Source of the DNA: Isoetes taiwanensis
Lineage: Eukaryota; Streptophyta; Lycopodiopsida; Isoetales; Isoetaceae
Direction: 5' to 3'
Assembly (NCBI GenBank): GCA_021234155.1
Contig: JAJEKV010000034.1
Coordinates: 9,437,614 to 9,501,613 of the forward strand
Length of the DNA stretch: 64,000 bases
The notes below the pieces were generated by a model. It ran no database searches, was not told the DNA's origin, and was given only the letters and a program-made list of their open reading frames with translations. Positions within the stretch are counted from its first letter, which is position 1, and each line of letters begins with the position of its first letter. Of this stretch, positions 53,985 through 64,000 are shown one piece after another. Both the position numbers and the translations under genes were made by a program.

Positions 53985-56920
53985 ATCAACATTTTGCGGA
54001 GCATTCGCATATCAAAACATAAAAAAAATAAAGAGGACCGATTCTAACTTTTCGAAAAAGGCCCTTCTAAAGTAGAGCGCCATGCATGAACAGAAGCCTT
54101 GGATTGACACTTTGGACTTTACATTTACATAAAATCAATTCAAGTGCATCCACCAACCATGCCACACCACGTTTTAGTCATTCTTTGTAAATTTTTAAAG
54201 CGAGCGACGACTAAAAGGTTTACCCTGCATTATTCCGGCGGGCAGAGCTTTTCGAGTTTTTGCCTCGCATCCTATCATTTTTACCTCACATTCTGGCCAA
54301 TCTCAACCTCCTGCATTTGTTTCAAGAAACACTCCCGGGCTTAAATTCTGGAGTGTCGGCATAGCTTCCAGCCCAAACTTTAAGCCCTGGGGTGTTTCTT
54401 GTATACATACATTTTTAGCACAAATCTTAGTAACCCCCTTTAGAGCACACTTAACAACCATGTGTTATTTTTTTCACAAATTTGATTGGTCCGTGGATTT
54501 TCGATTGCAAGCTTTATGACCTCTTTTGTAACATTTTAAATGTGTGATTGGGTCCATGCCCAATCAGGATTGGTTTCTTCTGGAATTTTTGGATTGTCCT
54601 AGATTTGTAGAAGAAGAGGACATGTCTTCTTCTTGATGCTTTGATTCCAAGATACGAAGTCTTTAAGTTCTTAGATTTCTTGATGGCTGAGGTATATATC
54701 GACCTGCTAAAATGACGATTAGGTGGATGTTAGATCAACATTTTATTGGGTTCAAAGGCTTAATAATTATCAAAAACATGCAAAAGTTGGCTTGGTTTTT
54801 GAAGGAATCGGAGTTCAGAATGAGTTATAAAATCTCTACTCATCTGGTAGATCTGCGAGGGAAGAAGAGATACCACGTTACGCTTCAGGGACACTTTCCT
54901 TTTATACCCCCTCCTAAATGGGACAAATTTAGACCATATAATATGAAAACCAAGAACTGAGATGTATGACACATAAGATGAGGGGTTGCAAAAAGATAAC
55001 CAGCTATGCTGCATCCCAAGTCGGATTTGAAGGAAATATTTGCAGTGCAAGGCAAGGCAAATGTCCACAAGAATTTGGGTGCAGCGCGATAGACATAGTT
55101 ACATGATTCAGATCAAAAGGAACAAGGCATGCAAACATGACATTTCTAACATAGAATAAGGCTGAAGCTTCGTGGACGATAAAAATCATTTGATTCAGTC
55201 AATTCATAGCAGAAGGGCCCAATGTTGTGGTAAAGAGGGTTGAAGTGTCTATGAAAACAAACAACAAGGCTTTCTAGATTTTGATTTGGAGGGTTGTTAT
55301 AGGCCCTATGTAGTACGCTACAAAAAGTGTGGTGTGAGTTCAAGGTGATCTTGAAGAGAATTGCTTCTAAAAAATGACCTCACAGCCTTCAGGATGATTT
55401 TGACAAGGTTCCTGGCTTCTCCCCTTCTGAATCTATACCTGCTTTTCTCTCCTCCGAGTGTTCTTTGGTTTTTTCTTTTTTGGAGGGGGGGGGAGGGGGA
55501 GTGTTAGTCCTGTGCAGCCAGGCATGGGACTATTTCTGAATATCACGCAGGGCAGAGGCAAGGGACCAGGTCAAGCGTCAGGTGGCAAACCCAGCCCCCG
55601 CCGAAGACCACCAGAAGTCCACGCCCTCGTCAAAGAAGAGAGCCAGACAAGACAAATGACGGCCTCCGGGGAGTTCATCCTTAATTTACCGGGATTCTAG
55701 ACACTAATGACGGCACTGCAAGATTCCCTTAAATCATGCATATGGTCCGAGAGTTGATGACCGAGATCTGCCATCTATCTATTCTGGGCCCAAGGCCATT
55801 GTACTATATATATCAGTAGAGATAGATCTTGAATTTTAGATGAGATTTAGTGTTGGCTCATGCAAGTCGTGTAGGAGTGCGATGTCAAAGCAGAAGTTGG
55901 CAAAATGGTCCCTATAGAGAAGACAATGGTTTGGTGCTTTTCTTTTAAAGGCATTGTAGGCCTCTTTTGTGGAAGACCTATTGCTTTTTTATGGTTGCAG
56001 GTAATCACATGAACTGTGGCAGAAACAGATCTTGTGTTGTCATCAGTGTTGATGACGTTAGGCATTTGGGGGATTCTTCTTTCCATTTTTAAGCATGTTG
56101 TAGAAGTGCATCCATTGTCAGACTTTTAACTATATTTGAAACACCTGCTTTCGGTATGTTCCATCACAAAAATATAAACATATTTAGTTATTTTTTATAT
56201 CTTTGCGCACGTCCCATTTTGGACTTGAAGAAGGCTAAAATAGGTCAAACTGAAGTTGGCAAACCTTGTGCGTTGTTGCCATTGATTTTGAGGGTGGTTG
56301 TTATAGTTTCTTGTGAAGTGACTTATGCATTTATACAAAAGACAATACTCCACTTCACATTTAAAGGATGATGATCAATGATTGACAATTTGTGCATCAA
56401 ATCAGAGATTATCATTTGAAACAACAAAGCTAGGCAAGTCTATGATAGAAGCCTTAGAGATGTGGTTCTCCCAAAACCATGAATTCAGCTGCTTGAGCTT
56501 TCGAGTACGTATGAAGGTCGGGTTTGTTTAATTGCCATCTCTAATGTGTGTTTTCCAGGAGGCGAAGGTATTAGGTTGTACAAAGGGTGGTCACATGTCC
56601 GCGTTCCAATTAGTAGAGAACGACAAGACATAAACACGGGCGCATCAATTGTATATCAAACTCCAAAGAACATAGCCTCTATTCAAAATGATCAGCCTCT
56701 ATCTACCTCGTTTAGGTATAAAGGGACTAAGCATTGGTGTTCTGTCTTATTTTAGATGTTCATACTATGTGAAGGGACTAGTACTTGGCATGTGTAGTAG
56801 AGTACATTGTTTCATTGAACATTACTACTAAATCTTCCATAACTCTGCTTCATATCAACTGCTACTTATATTTTTCTTTGTTTTTTGTTATAATTCTTTC
56901 TACTACTATGAAGTATGCAT
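53985..56920. other. No gene recognised
   Basis: Low-coding sequence between the MULE cluster and the second copia element. A purine-rich GGAGGGGGGGGGAGGGGG run lies near 55482-55500. The small ORFs at 54712-54960, 55458-55700 and 56156-56371 have no domain or conserved motif I can name. Confidence 0.4.
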
Positions 56921-56929
56921 TATGAGATG

Positions 56930-57538
56930 TGAAAGTTGATGTCATGAATTAACCTAGTAAAGGAGAGATTAATGGTTTCAATTGCATTATGATTGAAGTT
57001 CATGAGATCAGTGGAAGCTAAGTTACCTTATGATTCGTGGTCAACATGAGACATGAGACAGGAAGTATTCGTGAAAGCTATTTATGGTTTAGAACCATTA
57101 GAAATTATAAGCATGGTTGAGAACCATTGAGAAGTTTATTTTAGGCTAATATATGCTGATAAATGGGTCGGTTATTTGACCATACTAGGAAGGAGCAACG
57201 TCGGTCAAATGAAACAAATTGCCATAGCTTAAAACTAAGTTTAGTAATGAGAGAAGATCATTGCGAACCGAAAGGAGCTTGATCGGTGCATAAATTTGGA
57301 ACACGGAGTAGCATTTGAGATGAGAGAGATGTGCAGCCGGAATTGCCTTCAAGGGGGAAGCTCGAACCTAATGTATTAGCTGTTGGAAGTATGAATAAAG
57401 TTCACGAGTTGAATTTTCGTGACCATTGTAAATTGACTATATGAATTGGTATTCAATGTGCATGGTCTACATTAAATAATCTACAATGGTTCATAATCAA
57501 ATGCTTGTTAGAAGTTGATCTTCTGTGATAAATTTTCA
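56930..57538 (+). repeat. 5' LTR of second copia element
   Basis: Identical to the 3' LTR over most of its length. The differences I found are four small replacements grouped between about 57207 and 57330. Confidence 0.95.
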
Positions 57539-57578
57539 TTGGTATCAGAGCTAGTTGAGTTTTCAAAGGTTGGTTATC

Positions 57579-58634
57579 ATGGCAACAAGGCTTGGTGCAA
57601 GCTTGCTAAGTGGAATAACCATGTTTGAAGGAGAAGCAGGTTTCCAGACATGGAAAGGCAGAATGAAAGATGTCTTAGAAGCTGAAGGACTCTGGGATTA
57701 TGTAAGTAGTGAAACTGAAGCTGAAGGAGATAGTGGCTCAGTGAATATGTCACATGGAGAAGGTACATCTGCTGCAACAGCAACTGCAAGTGGAGGAAAT
57801 AGTCTGAAAGGAAAATTGCAGGAAGCTAGAGTAATTATTGCAAGTAAGTTGGGTTCTAGTATTCTGCATAAAATCAGAGATAAAACACCAAAAGAGATAT
57901 GGGATTATCTTATCAAAACATATGAAATGAAAAATACTTCTCAGCTGGATATGTTAGAAAGGGAATTGAGAAAGCTTAAGTTTCAAGAAAAGGATAATCT
58001 CACACTGTTTTTCCAGAAGTTTGACAACATCATTGCAGACTTGGAGGCTGCCAAAGTGCCAGTTACACGAGAATTTCAGGTACTCAGTCTTGCTAGAGCT
58101 TTTTCTGGATTTGGTCAATTGAGCACATTAATTAGAACAGTAGGAAGAAACAGGGAAAAGGCTGAAGCATTAATCAGGACAGAAATAGAACAAAGCAAAT
58201 TGACAAAAGATGAGGAAGAAGAGCATACTGAGATTCTATATGCTGGGAAAGGTAAGAGCAGTGAGAGGAAAATTGGCCCATGTTTCTCATGTAAGATGTT
58301 TGGACATCTAAAGGCACACTGCCCAAGAAATAAAGAAACCAGGGACCTTAGATGTTTTAACTGTGAAGGATATGGACACATTGCAAGCAATTGTTCCAGC
58401 CCACGTGGAAGAGGCAGAGGTTTCACTAATAATGGGAGAGGATATAAAAATGTAAGAGGAAGAGGAAGAGGTAATGTCAACAAGGAACATGCATCAATTA
58501 ATGTGGCAAAGAAGGCTGATATTGAAGAAACTGACCCTGATGCTGAGGTAATCATAAGCAATAGTTTGAGTGTTTTGAATGATAAGTCTGACCATGAATT
58601 ATATGTTTTAGATAGTGGAGTGAGAGAAGCATAG
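57579..58634 (+). CDS. Copia gag with two zinc knuckles, protease truncated
   Basis: Starts at the ATG at 57579; the open frame extends 24 bp further back without an ATG. The UBN2-type gag region includes KEIWDYLIKTYEMKNTSQL and LDMLERELRKLKF. Two CCHC knuckles follow, CFSCKMFGHLKAHC and CFNCEGYGHIASNC, then a Gly/Arg-rich stretch (RGRGRGFTNNGRGYKNVRG). The protease start ELYVLDSG is present, but the residues after DSG are not the usual A/C-S, and a TAG ends the frame six codons later. Confidence 0.9.
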   Translation: MATRLGASLLSGITMFEGEAGFQTWKGRMKDVLEAEGLWDYVSSETEAEGDSGSVNMSHGEGTSAATATASGGNSLKGKLQEARVIIASKLGSSILHKIRDKTPKEIWDYLIKTYEMKNTSQLDMLERELRKLKFQEKDNLTLFFQKFDNIIADLEAAKVPVTREFQVLSLARAFSGFGQLSTLIRTVGRNREKAEALIRTEIEQSKLTKDEEEEHTEILYAGKGKSSERKIGPCFSCKMFGHLKAHCPRNKETRDLRCFNCEGYGHIASNCSSPRGRGRGFTNNGRGYKNVRGRGRGNVNKEHASINVAKKADIEETDPDAEVIISNSLSVLNDKSDHELYVLDSGVREA

Positions 58635-58685
58635 TAAAAATCTGGGGGAGCACTTAAGGAAAGAAGACTAAAGAACTTACATCAT

Positions 58686-59610
58686 GTGCAAATGGGAAAT
58701 GGAACACTGCAAAAGGTGGAAGAGGCTGGACTGTTAGAGCTTTATGATTTAGAAGGAGAATTAGTTAACTTGGAGGATGTTTTGTGTATTCCTAATATTG
58801 TCAGAAACTTGATATCTGTAAGTCAATTGGTTGACTTAGGATACAAGGTTGTTTTTGAACAACAATTTTGTAAAGTGCTCTATGATAATAAACTCAAGTT
58901 TTTGGCAAAACGTGTGGGAAATTTATTTGGTTTTCTAAATGAGCATCAAGCAGAAAGTGTAAATGCTGCCTTCTTACCTTCAGCAAGAATTTGGCATGAA
59001 AGATTAGCACATACTCATCAAAACAATGTGAAATTCTTAATTAAGAAGAGAAGGCTTGAGGCTAGTGGTGATGAGCAGGAAACTTTTACTTGTCTTGGAT
59101 GTAAACTAGGCAAGCACACTTTCGGTTAGCATTTGCAAAATCACAAAAAGAGCAAAGGGAGTTTTGGAGCTGATACACAACAGACCTTTGTGGTCCCTTG
59201 AATGTGAGAAGTTTACATGGAAAAAGGTACTTTATAACATTCATTGATGATTATTCTCGAAGGACAAGATGTTACACTCTTAGAACTAAAGATCGGGCTT
59301 TTGATGCTTTTAAATTGTTTGAGGCGTAGTGGAGAGGGAAACAAATAAGAAAATCAAGTGCATTAGGTCTGATCGAGGTGGGGAGTATATGTCGATGAAT
59401 TCAAAAGTTCTTTGCTCACAACGAGGAATTAAAAGACAATTGACTTGTCGATATTCTCCACAAACAAAATGGAGTTGCGTAAGCGGAAAGAAACGGGGCG
59501 ATCTTAGACTCAGAAGAGCTATGTTAAAACATACTGAGCCTTCCAAACCTGTTTGTGGGAAGAATAAAAGTGCATACAATTTGTACACATCCAAAATAGA
59601 TTGCCACTAG
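58686..59610 (+). pseudogene. Copia protease tail and integrase, frameshifted
   Basis: 58686-59129 carries the end of the protease (VLCIPNIVRNLISVSQLVDLG) and the pre-integrase domain IWHERLAHTHQ...CLGCKLGKHTFG. Across later frames, FITFIDDYSRRTR near 59240 and IKCIRSDRGGEYMS near 59355-59395 give the first two catalytic Asp regions. The segment with the Glu (expected QNGVAERKN near 59460-59495) is garbled by a frameshift. Confidence 0.8.
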
Positions 59611-60269
59611 CAAGCTTGGCAGGAAATCTAGCAGAGGAAATATGGAATGGAAGAAAAGTTACATATGAAAGGTTTAGAGTTTATGGTTGTCTTTGCTTTT
59701 GTGCATGTTCCAAAGGAATTAAGGAGGAAATTGGATGATAGGGCATTGATATGTTTTTTGGTGGGATATGACAGAGATCTCTAAGGCCTATAAACTCTAT
59801 GATCATGAACAAAGAAGAATAATCATTAGTAGAGATGTGACATTTGATGAAAACATTCTCTACAAGACGAGGATGTTCTACATGGTACACTAAAAAGCGG
59901 AAAATGAGGAAAACAATGGAAAGGTAGAAGGAAAAATAAAAGATAGTTATGTTATGCAGATCTAGATGAAGAAGAGGATGCAATCACTACAAATGAAGGC
60001 CGTCGAAGGAAATGGATAATGAAAATTCGATATAAGCGGACTGATCAAAGTTGAAGAAAAGCAAACTAAAAAGAAGGAGAGCAAAGTAGAGAGCAGTTAA
60101 AAGAAGGAATAAAATTTGATACAAGTCACTATGGTAGACTAGAAGGAGGTAAAAGCAAAAGATTGGAAGAAGAAGAAATTCTAGCAGTCCTGGCTATTAT
60201 GGAATCTAAAGCACCAAGATCATATGAGGAAGCCTTGAAATGTGAGAATTTGGAAAATGGAAAACCGCC

Positions 60270-61050
60270 ATGATTGAAGAGATAAACTCATTTAAAAGAA
60301 CCAATACATATGAATTGGTAACTAAACCTGCAGGTAAAAATATAGTGGGCAGCAAGTGGATATTCAAAGTAAAGAAAGGAAATGATGGATCAGAAAAATA
60401 TAAGGCACGTTTGGTGGCGCAGGGATTCACTCAGAAAAGAGGAATAGATTACGAAGACACCTTCTCACCCTTGGTCAAACTGACGAGCATAAGAGTATTG
60501 CTGGCTTATGCAAATGCCCATGATTTGGAGATACATCACATGGATGTAAAAACAGCCTTTCTAAATGCAAAGTTGGAAGAGGAGATATACATGCAACAGG
60601 CAAAAGGTTTTGAAATAGGAGTTGACAAGGTATGGAGACTAAAACGGGCTGTATATGGGCTAAGGCAATCACCTAGGCAATGGTATTTGTGCATTGATAA
60701 ATTTCTTGAAGAACACGGCTTTGAAAAACTGAAAAATGAAGGTAATCTGTATAAATTCAGATCGAGAATGATTTTTGCATCATTGCCTTATCGTAGATGA
60801 TTGCATTATGGTTTCTAACAAGGTGGATTGCTTAGTAAAATGCAAATGCATTTTGAAGGACAGATTTGAGATGGCAGACTTGGGGCCATTGCAAAAATTC
60901 TTAGGAATTGAAGTCACAAGAAATAGAGAAGATAAAATGTTGACATTGACTCGGAAGGATAATATCCAATCAATTCTAAAGAGATTTAGAATGGATTTGC
61001 ATGCAATCTTTGTAAGTACACCATCGGGTACAAGGTCGAGAAATTTTTAA
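60270..61050 (+). pseudogene. Copia reverse transcriptase, frameshifted
   Basis: 60270-60800 has KARLVAQGFTQKRGIDYEDTF, IHHMDVKTAFLNAKL and LKRAVYGLRQSPRQWY. A frame change near 60770 leads to 60775-61050, which starts in the catalytic loop: the expected LYVDD reads as LIVDDCIMVSN. LGPLQKFLGIEVTRNR and RKDNIQSILKRF follow. The element is inactive as it stands. Confidence 0.88.
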
Positions 61051-61061
61051 ATCAATGTCCT

Positions 61062-61810
61062 TTGATTGAAGATGATTTGGAACAAATGGCTAATATTCCA
61101 TCTGAGAGAGTTAATTGGATGCTTGTTATATGTCTCAAATTGTACAAGACAGATATTGCTTTTGGAGTAAATATGCTCGCCAGATACTTGAATAATCACA
61201 GGATGCAACACCGGCAAGCTGCCAAGAGGATTCTGAGATATCTAAAGGGAACACAAAACTATGGAATAACTTACTGCAATGATAACTTAACATTGATGGC
61301 ATATTCTGATGCAGACTGGGCAGGAGATGTAGATACTAGGCAGTCAACTTCTGGGTATGCTTTGATGCTAGGAGGAGGTTGCATATCATGGAGGAGTAAG
61401 AAACAAGGGAGCATAGCAATGTCATCAGCAGGTTTGAATATAAAGCTGCATCATTGGCCTCCAGGGAGATCATATGGGTTAGAAGATTGCTGGAGGAACT
61501 AGGTATGTTTCAAAATCAACCAACAGTGTTATTCTCAGATAGTATGAGTTGTATCTCAATTACAAGAAATCCAGTCTTGCACGAAAGAACAAAACATATT
61601 GAGTTAGATGTCCACTATATTAGAAATATGGTAGCATCTGGATATATTGTTGTGGAGTATGTTCGTTCAGATGCACAGGTTGCAGACATCCTAACTAAAG
61701 CTATCTCAGGTGTACAGTTTCATAAATTGCAGAACTTGATAGGAGTTGAAAGTTTGAGATACAGCAAAACAGTTAGGTTCAAAAATGATGAGCATAATAT
61801 CAAGGATTGA
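61062..61810 (+). pseudogene. Copia RNase H and pol 3' end, frameshifted
   Basis: 61062-61502 has AYSDADWAGDVDTRQSTSGYAL and ISWRSKKQGSIAMSSAG; the normal S-TEAEY is disrupted where the frame breaks. 61454-61810 continues with VLFSDSMSCISI, ERTKHIELDVHYIRN and QVADILTKAISG, ending at a TGA 150 bp before the 3' LTR. Confidence 0.88.
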
Positions 61811-61960
61811 ACAAACATATCAGTGTTAAAAAGGAAACAGAATACTGTGTTGTCTTGTTGATCAGAGGAGACAAGAAAAACACCTGAAGTTGCATTTGTA
61901 GTAGCTTGATTAAGTTTATCTGAGTGCAGTTAATATATAAGTTAATTCATGAAGGGGGAA

Positions 61961-62564
61961 TGAAAGTTGATGTCATGAATTAACCTAGTAAAGGAGAGAT
62001 TAATGGTTTCAATTGCATTATGATTGAAGTTCATGAGATCAGTGGAAGCTAAGTTACCTTATGATTCGTGGTCAACATGAGACATGAGACAGGAAGTATT
62101 CGTGAAAGCTATTTATGGTTTAGAACCATTAGAAATTATAAGCATGGTTGAGAACCATTGAGAAGTTTATTTTAGGCTAATATATGCTGATAAATGGGTC
62201 GGTTATTTGACCATACTAGGAAGGAGCAACGTCGGTCAAATGAAACAGTGCCATAGCGAAAACTAAGTTTAGTAACAGAGAAGATCATTGCGAACCGAAA
62301 GGAGCTTGATCGGTGCATAAATTTGGAACACGGAGTAGCATTTGAGACAGAGAGATGTGCAGCCGGAATTGCCTTCAAGGGGGAAGCTCGAACCTAATGT
62401 ATTAGCTGTTGGAAGTATGAATAAAGTTCACGAGTTGAATTTTCGTGACCATTGTAAATTGACTATATGAATTGGTATTCAATGTGCATGGTCTACATTA
62501 AATAATCTACAATGGTTCATAATCAAATGCTTGTTAGAAGTTGATCTTCTGTGATAAATTTTCA
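61961..62564 (+). repeat. 3' LTR of second copia element
   Basis: 604 bp, five shorter than the 5' LTR through the four small grouped differences near 62246-62355. It is followed by the AGATG duplication. Confidence 0.95.
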
Positions 62565-62569
62565 AGATG

Positions 62570-64000
62570 TGGCATGTAAGTTAATGAGTTGGAATTTTTT
62601 TACCTTGAACTCAATATGATACTTTGCTACTTCACAAAAAACAGAAGTGTGCGTGTAGCCAACTGATAAAGAAAAGTGTGTGTAGCTTGCAGGTAGCCAA
62701 CTGACAAATAGAAGCATGCACTAGCCAACTGTAAAATGGAATACTGACAAGTACTGACAAATTTAGTGCGAATAACGGAAGAAAATGCAAGAGAAACAAC
62801 ACAAAGGACATACAAGATGTAAAAGCTCTGAACAAAAGAGGCAAACAGACGTGCAAGAGCTCTAATTCCGCTACGTCCAAACTGACACTAGAAATGTCCA
62901 AGCTAGCAGACAATAGAACATAAAATTCACATGATCATATATAAATATTACATAGGGTTGTGTATGTACCCTTACATACATGCAAACAAACAAGTATAAA
63001 GCATACAAAATACATATTCAAGTGACACTACTAAGAGTGTCTTCACACCTATGGATTGGGAATTTGGGGATGTCTTAGACACCTAGGAGAGAGTATTGAA
63101 GGTAGGAAAGGCCTTTACAGATAGCAGATATGAGAGTATGAGAGTAATAATAACAAGAGTACAAGCTTTAATGGAGGGAAGCCCCTGAATGACTAATGGG
63201 TAGGCTTCCCTGTAGGACAAGGCTCATGAGTGGAGATATTGAATAAGAAAGCCAGTTTAGAGTCCCAAGGTCTCGAAAGACTAAGAAGAAGAGTTGAGTG
63301 AGCCTTGGAACAAGCCAACTCGCCTTACACAGCATCTCTTAAATCAATCAAAGGGTACATTCCTATCCATCCGTCTATTCAAAGCAAGGAAAACCCGCTA
63401 CAGCCAGTTTCCAACTACCGGTAACTGGCACCACCTGGCCCTTCTGGGGCTGGAATGGCGAGGGGACTCTTTATTGCAGGCTCGAGAAAACATTGCGCCA
63501 TAAAGGCAAGCGTCATCTGCTGGCTTTTCCTCGGTAGAATACGAGCCTTTGGGCTTGTAATCTTCTGGTGCTCACGAAAGCCAAAGAGCCATCAATCAGA
63601 CTGCGGAACCCTAAACCCTAAACTAGGATTTGGCTGCAGTTGACTGCCCGGCTCCATGTGAATCCGCGCACTGCCCAGTCTGTTCTGTTGGCCATACTTG
63701 TCAAAACTGTACTTCTTGGTGGTGTGATAAAGGGGGACCATATCAGCCTACGGCCTATTAGCTCGTTATTTTTTGCATGCAGTAACTAGACTTCTCCCTC
63801 ACATGTTTGGTAGCGTTCTGCCAGACATGAAGAGACGTTGGCGTCCCTCCTCCTGCCACGTGTCCTCTACGTATTTTTATACTTGTGTATAGCCCCGATG
63901 CATATCTTGTTTTTATCGATGGCAAAATAGCTAGAATTGGCAATTGGGTCCACACCAGGCTTCCAAATCTCCAATAGCTCTAACCAAATTGTCGTTAAGT
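62570..64000. other. No gene recognised
   Basis: The sequence before the second copia insertion resumes here. No supported coding region; short repeats of TAGCCAACTG occur near 62657-62730, and a CCCTAAACCCTAAACT occurs near 63609. Confidence 0.4.

Larger units (their letters stand above)
56930..62564 (+). mobile_element. Second complete Ty1/copia element, coding degenerate
   Basis: Target-site duplication AGATG at 56925-56929 and 62565-62569. The 5' LTR is 56930-57538 (609 bp) and the 3' LTR 61961-62564 (604 bp), both TGAAAG...TTTTCA. A primer-binding site TGGTATCAGAGC follows at 57540, and a purine tract GAAGGGGGAA precedes the 3' LTR. Gag, protease remnant, integrase, RT and RNase H follow in copia order but with at least seven stops or frame changes. 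It is a different family from the intron-15 element: longer LTR, two zinc knuckles and unrelated gag residues. Confidence 0.96.

Noticed and set aside
55458-55700. 80-codon frame starting in a G-run
   Set aside because: Composition follows the GC-rich local sequence; no homologous family recognised and no upstream start context.
63609-63624. CCCTAAACCCTAAAC telomere-type repeat
   Set aside because: Only two units; such short tracts are common inside plant chromosomes.

Overview
This is nuclear DNA of a land plant, AT-rich and dominated by transposable elements. The clade is inferred from one host gene. Twenty exons between 32.3 and 50.2 kb, on the + strand, join in phase into a 455-residue ZMYND10 (DNAAF7), a cytoplasmic chaperone factor for ciliary dynein-arm assembly ending in an eight-ligand MYND zinc finger. 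Flowering plants and conifers have no motile cilia; bryophytes, lycophytes, ferns, cycads and Ginkgo have swimming sperm. Long TE-filled introns and the TE load make a fern my first guess, but another plant with swimming sperm is not excluded.

Layout. 0-3.4 kb: gene-poor, with a decayed Ty1/copia RT remnant. 3.5-7.1 kb: an unusual block of GATCCC-based tandem repeats, including nine ~140-bp hairpin units, around an unidentified minus-strand ORF pair. 7.25-9.2 kb: a minus-strand Ulp1/C48 cysteine peptidase gene with its catalytic H-D-Q-C set visible, probably transposon cargo. 10.7-12.9 kb: a decayed LINE. 14.06-16.44 kb: a 5'-truncated plant L1 on the minus strand with a target-site duplication. 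16.9-22.4 kb: a near-full-length LINE (CT-rich leader, ORF1, endonuclease, RT, C-terminal zinc motif), followed by the 5' part of a second LINE to 23.4 kb. 24-32 kb: mostly unique or eroded DNA, with a LINE scrap and a MAPKKK-type kinase pseudogene.

32.3-50.2 kb: ZMYND10. Intron 10 (5.4 kb) holds a sense-orientation LINE RT and about 2 kb of unidentified sequence. Intron 15 (5.2 kb) holds a complete young copia element whose two 158-bp LTRs differ at one CpG and which is flanked by a 5-bp duplication. All ZMYND10 splice junctions and phases are preserved despite these insertions.

50.3-54 kb: three adjacent MULE-type elements sharing AAATGCCC-type inverted termini, two short and non-autonomous and one carrying a broken MULE transposase. 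56.93-62.56 kb: a second complete copia element with ~605-bp LTRs, a 5-bp TSD and badly broken coding. The last 1.4 kb shows nothing I can call. No rRNA, tRNA or CRISPR array was recognised.
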